From the NCBI GenBank assembly GCA_965220955.1, contig CBDCRK010000032.1:62001-126000 (forward strand): DNA of 64,000 nt, read 5' to 3'. Positions within the stretch are counted from its first letter, which is position 1. Each line of letters starts with the position of its first letter. The notes under the pieces are model-generated. The model was not told where the DNA came from. It did no database searches and saw only the letters and a program-made list of their open reading frames with translations. Shown piece after piece: positions 53,335 through 60,028 of the stretch. This stretch comes from CBDCRK01 sp965220955 (GTDB lineage Bacteria > Desulfobacterota > Binatia > Bin18 > CBDCRK01). A program made the position numbers and the translations under genes.

Positions 53335-53757
53335 TTGGCGTTAGGCCGTTCACAGGGCTATGTGAGACTTGAATTGCATCGGCTTCGACAAAAGACTTGG
53401 GAAGAGGATGTGGATGTTCTAATCGCAGATTTGGTGCGGGCACGCGGCTTTAAGGCGACGACCACCCAAGAGGCCGGGCAATTGGGTAAAGACGACGACA
53501 AACAATTGGCCTATGTGGTCGGCCAGCAAAGCACCTTGCTCACTCATAATCGTGTACATTTTGAGGCTCTGGCTGCGAAATACTTTGCAGCAGAGAAGAA
53601 GCATTATGGGATAATTATCGCGGTGCGACGTCCCGCCTATCAAATAGTGCAGCGACTGTTGAGGATTTTGAACCAGGTAACCGCTGATGAAAAGGTGTCA
53701 AGGATAAGGGTCATGTCTACGTCGCTGCTCCTGTTGCTCCCCCTGTGCCTGCAATGA
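53335..53757 (+). CDS. DUF5615 PIN-like protein, start uncertain
   Basis: From residue 22 the protein reads EEDVDVLIADLVRARGFKAT, DDDKQLAYVVGQQSTLLTHN and HYGIIIAVRRPAYQIVQRLL, a complete DUF5615 core with the acidic EED start and the THN motif. The first 20 residues do not look native, and the last 17 (MSTSLLLLLPLCL) may be a frameshift product. No DUF433 partner is seen upstream. A second, broken copy lies at 28136. Confidence 0.65.
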   Translation: MALGRSQGYVRLELHRLRQKTWEEDVDVLIADLVRARGFKATTTQEAGQLGKDDDKQLAYVVGQQSTLLTHNRVHFEALAAKYFAAEKKHYGIIIAVRRPAYQIVQRLLRILNQVTADEKVSRIRVMSTSLLLLLPLCLQ

Positions 53758-53776
53758 TCTGTGATGCTCCGTGTGC

Positions 53777-54193
53777 TCAGTCAATGCGCTTGAGAACTAT
53801 GACCGGTATTTGCCGGGGGGTCTTTTTCTGATAATCGGCAAAAATAGACATCTGTTCGGCTTGGCGGTTGAACAGCCGTTGGCGCTCTTCACCAGACGTC
53901 ACCTCTGCCCTGACCTGAAAGCGTTCGCTTCCCAGTTCGACCGTCGCCTCGGGGTTGGCGACTAAGTTATGGTACCACGGTGGATTGTTAGGAGCTCCGG
54001 CGAAAGAGGCTATCACTACGATGCGATCGCGATCTGTGGTATACACCAATGGCCGCGTGAGGGCTCGGCCACTCTTGGCACCGGTCGTAGTCAGGAGAAG
54101 CACAGGCATATTGGCAAGCTGACCGCCAACCTTCCCTTGGTTGGCCCGGAATTCACTAATCACTTGTTGGTTGAACTCATTCAGTTCCGACAT
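53777..54193 (-). CDS. F420H2-dependent nitroreductase-family protein (DDN type)
   Basis: A 138-residue split-barrel protein of the deazaflavin-dependent nitroreductase group. PVLLLTTTGAKSGRALTRPL and PPWYHNLVANPEATVELGSE are the two conserved blocks (the TTTGxKSG and WxxNLxANP motifs). These enzymes use reduced F420, so the host should make this cofactor. With the LLM proteins it supports an F420-based metabolism. Confidence 0.9.
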   Translation of the reverse strand: MSELNEFNQQVISEFRANQGKVGGQLANMPVLLLTTTGAKSGRALTRPLVYTTDRDRIVVIASFAGAPNNPPWYHNLVANPEATVELGSERFQVRAEVTSGEERQRLFNRQAEQMSIFADYQKKTPRQIPVIVLKRID

Positions 54194-54602
54194 ATCTCCT
54201 CCATTCCTTAACTGGGTTCAGTGCCGCACTTTAGCAGATCAGCTCGTTGCTACAAGGCCGCCGAGCACGAAACATGGCTTTATTCCAACAGAAGAATGCA
54301 AACTCTCATATTAGGGGATGATGACTTCGTTTCACAGGTTTTGGCCAAGGCGGGGGCTAAGGTCGGACGTCAACCAAGGTTAGCTGCCATCGTGGCTGCG
54401 GTATGCTAGGAGGGGGATTTGCCTGAGGCCACCTTAATAGGTGGCTTGAAGGCAGTGTAAGGCTGACGTAAACTCAGAGGGTCTTTTGAACAGTGTTGAT
54501 AAAAGACATGAACCTGTTGGATGTCGAGAATCAAGGACATCCCGGGACTGCACGGGTTCTTCTTTTATAGCTTCGACTGCAATGAACCGATTTATGTACA
54601 TG

Positions 54603-54655
54603 TTCGTCGGGAAAATCGGGTCTGCAAGTTCTGGCTTGACCCTTTTCCCGACGAA
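54603..54655. repeat. long near-perfect hairpin ending at a ribosome site
   Basis: TTCGTCGGGAAAA, a 2-base bulge and GGGTC (54603-54622) pair with GACCC and TTTTCCCGACGAA (54638-54655), an 18-bp stem with a 15-base loop. The right arm runs into AAGGAGG (54654-54660) and an ATG at 54668. Confidence 0.8.
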
Positions 54656-54667
54656 GGAGGATAACTC

Positions 54668-54745
54668 ATGAGGGTTTATAGTGTGACTGAAACAATACAG
54701 GCGAGTCCAGAAACCATCTGGCTAACCCTGTTAAGCTGGTGTTAG
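54668..54745 (+). pseudogene. SRPBCC-family N-terminal fragment
   Basis: MRVYSVTETIQASPETIWLT begins like SRPBCC/START lipid-binding proteins (IxAsPExVW). The frame ends after 25 codons. The ribosome site is strong, so a tiny peptide may still be made. Confidence 0.55.
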
Positions 54746-54856
54746 GCTGGAATGTAAGACCTTGACCTTAAACCCTCAAATCGGCTACTGGCTCTTGGCC
54801 TAGAGCCGTCAGGGAACCTGAGGAACTGTCATCTTTTTCCCAAGTCCCCCAAGCCG

Positions 54857-55972
54857 TCATCGACCCCGGTGATCGCGTTGCTGGCTTGGCTCTTTCGGAT
54901 GAGCATAAGCGTGAGGGCGTTCTGTCTGTATATCAAAAGGGATTTCCTCTATACGCTTCAAACTTTCTTTAAACGCCGCCACGAACTGATCTTCAGCCGG
55001 ATAATTAAACGGATCCTGCAGTCTCTTTTCGATTTCACCACCAGATTCAGGCTGGTTTTTCACATACCAGTGAACGGTTTTGGCCAGGGCTTCTTCAGCC
55101 GGCAATAGGTCTTTGTAGCCCAGTTGGTTTTTAATCTTGGAGAGGTCCATGACCCGATGATGCGAGGTAGGGTGTAAAAGCAAAGCGCGGGCAGGATGGG
55201 CCATGGCCTGGGGCAAGCAGATAATCTCCCATTGATAATTCATGGTGTGGGTGATGATCTCAACCCACTGGTGAAGGGTGAGAACCTGCTCATCACCACA
55301 GTTATAGATTTGCCCGGCGGACGCCTCCGGCTGGTCCACGGCCAGTAATACCGCATGTGCCAGATTGGCAGCGTAGCCATGCGTAGTCAGGGTCAGCCCG
55401 CCGTCCGGCAATAGGATATAGGGGCGTTTATCCAAAATTCGCCGTATAACACACCACTCACGCGGTACCAGCTGATAGGGTCCGTATACATAGGGGTAGC
55501 GAAAATGAGTAGCATTGTAATACCCCTTATGATGGCCCTGCATGACTGCTTCTTCAGTCATGGCAATCAGATAAGCGAAACGGGCTTCTTCCTCACTCCC
55601 AACCAATGGGGCATCCTCCGCAGTAGGCGTTTTGAGACCAGTGGGAAAATTTGCCTGGGTCTCTACATACCCCCGGTAGCTGGCAACCCCACCAATGCCA
55701 ATAAACCGGGGGGTCTTCCCTACCAGGGCCTCGGCCACAACACGCAGGCGGCCATAGGTGGCAATGACTAGATCAAAGGCTCGTCCGGCAAGTCCCTGGT
55801 CAAGCGTTTCTCGAAAATGGGGATCCGCATGAACATGTTCTACCTCGGGGGGAATCTCTGGAATCTCATGGGTTCCGCGGTGCAAAATAGAAACTTTATA
55901 ACCCCGTTGCAACAGGCCATTCACTAAGAAGGGTCCGGTCGGACCCGTTCCCCCCACCACCAATGCTCTCAT
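54857..55972 (-). CDS. NAD-dependent epimerase/dehydratase-family protein
   Basis: A 371-residue extended SDR. VVGGTGPTGPFLVNGLLQRG is the cofactor loop; the C-terminal part binds the sugar or related substrate. The catalytic Tyr-x-x-x-Lys is not obvious (HHKGYYNATHFRYPYVYGPY instead), so it may be one of the atypical epimerases or an isoflavone-reductase-like protein. It follows purA by 30 bases on the same strand. Confidence 0.8.
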   Translation of the reverse strand: MRALVVGGTGPTGPFLVNGLLQRGYKVSILHRGTHEIPEIPPEVEHVHADPHFRETLDQGLAGRAFDLVIATYGRLRVVAEALVGKTPRFIGIGGVASYRGYVETQANFPTGLKTPTAEDAPLVGSEEEARFAYLIAMTEEAVMQGHHKGYYNATHFRYPYVYGPYQLVPREWCVIRRILDKRPYILLPDGGLTLTTHGYAANLAHAVLLAVDQPEASAGQIYNCGDEQVLTLHQWVEIITHTMNYQWEIICLPQAMAHPARALLLHPTSHHRVMDLSKIKNQLGYKDLLPAEEALAKTVHWYVKNQPESGGEIEKRLQDPFNYPAEDQFVAAFKESLKRIEEIPFDIQTERPHAYAHPKEPSQQRDHRGR

Positions 55973-56002
55973 AGTCCCTCCGATGCATCATTATTAGAAA
56001 AA

Positions 56003-57295
56003 TTAAAAAAAGGAGTGGCGCATAAGGATGGTCTCTTCTCGGCCCGCGCCCACAGAAACCATTTTGATGGATACTCCGAGCAACTCTTCAATCCGTTCTA
56101 CATAGCGCCTAGCATGAAGTGGAAGCGCTTCAAGGCTACGCACATCAGTAAGACGCTCTTGCCAGCCTGGCAGCTCTTCATAGACTGGAGTAAGGTGCTC
56201 CAAGACCCGAGCGCTTGCCGGAACTTCGTAGTAACGCGCCCCTTCATACTCATAAGCAGTGCAAATTCTGATTGTATCAAACCCTGTTAGGACATCGACT
56301 TTTGTCAGTGCTAGAGCGGAGAGTCCATTTAAACGGGCAGCGGTACGTACCACTACTGCATCAAACCAACCACATCGCCTGGGTCTACCAGTGGTAGCAC
56401 CAAACTCGCCACCGCCTTGTTGGAGCTTTTCACCCTCTGCACCGATTAGCTCAGTAGGAAAGGGGCCGCTGCCTACCCGGGTGGTGTACGCCTTAGAAAT
56501 GCCAATGACCGACTTAATCTGTTGAGGAGCAATGCCAGCGCCAGCAGAGACCGCTCCGGCCGCAGTGTTAGACGAAGTGACGTACGGGTAGGTCCCATGG
56601 TCCACATCCAACATGGTTCCCTGAGCTCCTTCGAACAGAACCTTCCGTCCCCGGACGATCTCCTGGTGAAGATAGAACGAAGTATTGGTTACATAACCTC
56701 TAAGGCGCTCACGCAAATCACAATACTGATCAAAGATCTCTTGATAATCGAGGGCTTTCTCTCGCAGAATGGCCTTTAGATAGAAGTTTTTTTCCTCCAA
56801 GTTGCGGGTAAGACTTTGGCGAAAAACGCTTTCATCCAGCAGGTCGATGAAGCGGATGCCTACCCGAGCCATTTTGTCCTCGTACGCTGGGCCAATGCCC
56901 CTGCCGGTGGTTCCGATTTTGCCCTTTCCCCGCAGCCGTTCACGGGCTAGGTCAATGGCTTTGTGGTAGGGCATAATGAGATGAGCCGCCTCGCTGATCT
57001 TCAGAAGCCCTTCTGTGCATAGATATCCTCTTTTTTGCAGCGCGGCAATTTCATCAGCCAAAACCTGAGGGTCAATCACTGTGCCATTGCCAATCACACA
57101 TACCTTGCCCGCATGCAGCACCCCCGAGGGAACAAGATGTAGTACTGTTTTCTCGCCGCCTACAACCAGGGTGTGTCCGGCATTATTCCCTCCCTGAAAA
57201 CGGACAACAATGTCTGCCTCCTGAGTGAGAAGGTCAACGACTTTGCCCTTTCCTTCGTCCCCCCATTGGACACCAACAACAACAAGTGTGCTCAT
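56003..57295 (-). CDS. purA: adenylosuccinate synthetase
   Basis: A 430-residue enzyme joining IMP and aspartate with GTP in purine synthesis. WGDEGKGKVVDLL is the GTP/P-loop region, GNNAGHTLVV and GTTGRGIGPAYEDK the IMP-binding parts, and GPFPTELIG and TTGRPRRCGWFDAV the aspartate domain. Full length. It starts 12 bases after serA stops, so serA-purA are one operon. Confidence 0.98.
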   Translation of the reverse strand: MSTLVVVGVQWGDEGKGKVVDLLTQEADIVVRFQGGNNAGHTLVVGGEKTVLHLVPSGVLHAGKVCVIGNGTVIDPQVLADEIAALQKRGYLCTEGLLKISEAAHLIMPYHKAIDLARERLRGKGKIGTTGRGIGPAYEDKMARVGIRFIDLLDESVFRQSLTRNLEEKNFYLKAILREKALDYQEIFDQYCDLRERLRGYVTNTSFYLHQEIVRGRKVLFEGAQGTMLDVDHGTYPYVTSSNTAAGAVSAGAGIAPQQIKSVIGISKAYTTRVGSGPFPTELIGAEGEKLQQGGGEFGATTGRPRRCGWFDAVVVRTAARLNGLSALALTKVDVLTGFDTIRICTAYEYEGARYYEVPASARVLEHLTPVYEELPGWQERLTDVRSLEALPLHARRYVERIEELLGVSIKMVSVGAGREETILMRHSFF

Positions 57296-57307
57296 TTTTT
57301 CCTCTGC

Positions 57308-58897
57308 CTAGAGTCGGATGAGTTGTGCAGACACAATAGGGGATAGAGTGCGAAGCTCGGTCAGGACCTCGGGGGGTACCGGCTCATCCACATGAATAAG
57401 AGAAATTGCCATTCCGCCAATCCGTTCCCGGCCAAGTTCCAGGCCGGCAATGTTAATGTTGCGCCGCCCGAGAAGCGTCCCTACTGTCCCGACCACACCC
57501 GGAACATCCCGGTTGTGGAGCATAAGAATGTATCCCTCAGGAACCGCCTCAAGGTAGAAATCGTTTATCCGTACCAGACGGACCGCTTTATTGCCAAAAA
57601 CCGCGCCTTCGACAAGGGTTTCCCCAGTAGCACGTTGAACCCTCACTGTCACCGAATTAAGAAAATCGCCGGGACGGCTGCTGCGGGATTCAATTACCTT
57701 GATTCCCCGTTCACGGGCAATCAGCGGAGCGTTTACATAGTTAACCATTGTCTCCAAAAAGGGGCTGAGCAAACCACGGAGAACTGCTGCTGTCACTTGA
57801 CCTACCTCATACTCAACCACATCCCCGCTATACTCAATACGCACCTCTACCGGTGCCTCGGTAACCATCTGGGCCTGAAAGCTTCCCAGTTTCTCCCCCA
57901 AGAGCATATACGGCTGCAACACCGTAAACACCTCTGGTGTAAGCGAGGGAACATTGAGGGCATTTTGAATGACTCCTCGGGTAAGAAAATTGATGACTTG
58001 CTCAGCAACAGCCACTGCCACACTCACCTGGGCTTCGTCCGTGGATGCACCCAGATGAGGAGTGCAGATCACCTGGTCAAGCTTCAGGAGAGGATAGTTT
58101 TTTGCTGGTGGCTCCTCAACAAAGACATCAAGAGCTGCTCCGGCCACATGACCTTCCTGAATAGCCCAGGCAAGCCCTTCCTCATCTACAACCCCCCCTC
58201 GGGCGCAGTTAATAATCCGAACCCCCTTCTTCATCTTGGCAATAGCCCCAGGGCCGATCAGGCCGCGAGTCTCCTGCGTCAGGGGAGTGTGTACAGTAAT
58301 GAAATCCGACTGTCTGTAGAGGTCGTCTAGGCTCACCAACTCTACTTTAAGGCGGGCGGCGACTTCAGGGGTAATAAAGGGGTCAAAAGCAAGGACCTTC
58401 ATCTTAAGCCCCTGCGCTCGTTCGGCAACGATTGCACCAATATTTCCTAGGCCAACCACCCCAAGTACCTTGTTGCATATCTCGGTCCCAGTAAAACGCT
58501 CTCGTTCCCATTTTCCTGCTTTAACAGAGGCGGTGGCTTGAGGAACAAAACGGGCCAGAGCCAAAAGCAGCGAAAGGGTGTGCTCAGCGGCGGCGATATT
58601 GTTCCCGCCCGGGGTGTTCATGACCACAATGCCTCTTTTGGTTGCTGCTTCGATGTCAATATTGTCTACCCCAATACCCGCCCGCCCAATGACCTGGAGA
58701 TTCTCTCCAGCAGAAATGACCTCTCTGGTTACCTTGGTTCCGCTACGCACAATAAGACCATGGTAGGGGGGAAGAGTCTTTTGCAGCTCTAAGGGATTTA
58801 GGTCTAGAGAAACATTCACAGTAATATCTGCACAGTCGTATAAAATCTCTACCCCCTGAGAGGCAAGGAGATCGGTAACAAGAACTCTATAAGCCAT
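57308..58897 (-). CDS. serA: D-3-phosphoglycerate dehydrogenase (long form with ACT domain)
   Basis: A 529-residue first enzyme of serine synthesis. GVVGLGNIGAIVAERAQGLK binds NAD; CARGGVVDEEGL and CTPHLGASTDEAQ hold the catalytic Arg, Glu and His. After it come the intervening domain and the ACT domain (YILMLHNRDVPGVVGTVGTL) that senses serine. ATG 58897 (MAYRVLVTD) is chosen over an upstream in-frame start because it matches the family start and has a GGGGA site. Confidence 0.97.
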   Translation of the reverse strand: MAYRVLVTDLLASQGVEILYDCADITVNVSLDLNPLELQKTLPPYHGLIVRSGTKVTREVISAGENLQVIGRAGIGVDNIDIEAATKRGIVVMNTPGGNNIAAAEHTLSLLLALARFVPQATASVKAGKWERERFTGTEICNKVLGVVGLGNIGAIVAERAQGLKMKVLAFDPFITPEVAARLKVELVSLDDLYRQSDFITVHTPLTQETRGLIGPGAIAKMKKGVRIINCARGGVVDEEGLAWAIQEGHVAGAALDVFVEEPPAKNYPLLKLDQVICTPHLGASTDEAQVSVAVAVAEQVINFLTRGVIQNALNVPSLTPEVFTVLQPYMLLGEKLGSFQAQMVTEAPVEVRIEYSGDVVEYEVGQVTAAVLRGLLSPFLETMVNYVNAPLIARERGIKVIESRSSRPGDFLNSVTVRVQRATGETLVEGAVFGNKAVRLVRINDFYLEAVPEGYILMLHNRDVPGVVGTVGTLLGRRNINIAGLELGRERIGGMAISLIHVDEPVPPEVLTELRTLSPIVSAQLIRL

Positions 58898-59095
58898 GAA
58901 GATTCCCCATAGATAATTAACAACTAACAACAGGCTGGGGGAAAATCTCAGGTGAACCAGGGGTTAAACTAGGTATTAATAGGTACCGTTTTAACATTGT
59001 CGGCAGCTTCGCGAACGGCCAGAGGTTACCTAAGCCCCTAGGTAAAGTCAAGGATACTTTTTCTTAGCCAATTCCTTATTAGAGCAAGATTTTTC

Positions 59096-59124
59096 TTGAC
59101 AGAAAAAAAAAAGAAGAGTATAGG
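59096..59124 (+). promoter_or_regulatory. sigma-70-type promoter of mraZ
   Basis: TTGACA (59096-59101) and TATAGG (59119-59124) are separated by exactly 17 bases. The expected start point, about 59131, falls inside the first two MraZ boxes, 22 bases before the mraZ ATG. Confidence 0.75.
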
Positions 59125-59125
59125 A

Positions 59126-59150
59126 GTGGGAGTAAGTGGGAATAAGTGGG
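59126..59150 (+). promoter_or_regulatory. MraZ operator, three GTGGG boxes
   Basis: GTGGG is present at 59126, 59136 and 59146, exactly 10 bases apart, just after the -10 element and directly before the mraZ start. Repeated (G)TGGG boxes with 5-base gaps are the known binding sites of MraZ in E. coli and other bacteria, so this is self-control of the dcw cluster by blocking initiation. Confidence 0.85.
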
Positions 59151-59152
59151 AA

Positions 59153-59617
59153 ATGCTTCTCGGCAGCGCTGAATGTACAGTTGACAGTAAGGGAAGAGTG
59201 AGTATACCCGCGAAATACCTTGATAATTTAGATGGTAACCGGCAATTTGTTCTCACTAGATTCTTTTTTGAGTCCGACAGACACTCAGAACCCTATAGGT
59301 GCCTTGATGTGTATCCCATGGGAGAGTGGGAACGATTTATACGAGAATTTCGCACTAAGCCGCGCTTTGACCCGGACGTTGTCAATTTCGAGAATTTTTA
59401 TATTTCAGAGGCTCATGATACTGCCGTAGATAGCCATGGACGCATACTTATCCCCACAAATTTAAGGGTTTACGCGAGCTTAAAAAAAACAGTGAAGTTT
59501 ACTGCCGCTCTGGAGAAGCTGCGTATCTGGGATAAAGAAAGCTGGAGCAACTATTCTTTGGAGGCTGAGACCAGGCTGAGAAAGGATCGGCAGATATTTA
59601 GTAGCCTGAAATTATAG
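59153..59617 (+). CDS. mraZ: transcriptional regulator MraZ
   Basis: A 154-residue protein with two AbrB-like MraZ domains: AECTVDSKGRVSIPAKYLDN and AHDTAVDSHGRILIPTNLRV, the two DxxGR motifs. It binds its own operator and controls the division/cell-wall cluster. ATG 59153 is chosen: the frame is open upstream to TTG 59096, but that stretch contains the promoter and GTGGG boxes, and family members start a few residues before the first DSKGR. Confidence 0.95.
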   Translation: MLLGSAECTVDSKGRVSIPAKYLDNLDGNRQFVLTRFFFESDRHSEPYRCLDVYPMGEWERFIREFRTKPRFDPDVVNFENFYISEAHDTAVDSHGRILIPTNLRVYASLKKTVKFTAALEKLRIWDKESWSNYSLEAETRLRKDRQIFSSLKL

Positions 59618-59640
59618 GGAAAAATGATCAAATAGGAAGA

Positions 59641-59658
59641 TGCTTGCAATTGCAAGCA
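59641..59658. repeat. 18-bp perfect palindrome between mraZ and ftsL
   Basis: TGCTTGCAATTGCAAGCA is its own reverse complement. It lies in the 86-base gap where rsmH is normally found and might be an operator or the scar of a lost gene. Confidence 0.6.
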
Positions 59659-59703
59659 ATAGCTCAATTTCATAGCATGTCGTAAAGAAGTAAGATTCAG
59701 GTC

Positions 59704-59991
59704 GTGGGACAAAGCCAGCTTCTAACGTTTCGCTTGGTTGTTTGGCTTGCGGTAGCGGTTATGGCAAGTCTCTTTTCTATTTTGGCGCACGTATGGACCC
59801 GTCTACAGGTGGTAGAAATCGGATACACCCTTTCGGCTACCCGTCAGGTTGTTCGTGAGTTGGAGGAGGAACACCAAAGGCTAGAAACGGAGTGGACAGC
59901 CCTAACCTCCCCCGCTCGCCTAGCACAGATGGCCCATCATCGCCTAGATCTAAAGAGGCCATTAGCCGGACAGGTAATTGTCCTACCGTAG
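59704..59991 (+). CDS. ftsL: cell division protein FtsL-like
   Basis: A 95-residue bitopic protein: residues 13-30 are a membrane helix (WLAVAVMASLFSILAHVW), followed by a coiled coil (ATRQVVRELEEEHQRLETEW) and a short conserved end (ARLAQMAHHRLDLKRPLAGQ). This layout and the place before ftsI fit FtsL. It would join FtsB and FtsQ in the division complex. GTG start. Confidence 0.8.
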   Translation: MGQSQLLTFRLVVWLAVAVMASLFSILAHVWTRLQVVEIGYTLSATRQVVRELEEEHQRLETEWTALTSPARLAQMAHHRLDLKRPLAGQVIVLP

Positions 59992-59992
59992 A

Positions 59993-60016
59993 CTTGTCCT
60001 GAGTAAGGTCGAGGGA
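59993..60016. repeat. dispersed palindromic repeat copy, right after ftsL
   Basis: CTTGTCCTGAGTAAGGTCGA and four more bases match the widely seen environmental repeat often translated as LVLSKVEG. It starts two bases after the ftsL stop and ends just before the ftsI ribosome site. Translation through it gives an artificial N-terminal extension (LVLSKVEGDKES) to ftsI. Confidence 0.6.
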
Positions 60017-60028
60017 GACAAGGAGAGC

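Larger units (their letters stand above)
54194..54856. other. gene-poor stretch with a large hairpin
   Basis: Apart from the hairpin and the SRPBCC start listed separately, I see no gene in these 660 bases. Confidence 0.4.

Noticed and set aside
57392..58330. Long open frame of 312 codons on the plus strand
   Set aside because: It lies antisense within serA, which has all family motifs; the frame is Cys/His-rich and shows no family.
59096..59152. Longer mraZ starting at TTG 59096
   Set aside because: The extension would be made of the promoter and GTGGG operator; family alignment supports ATG 59153.
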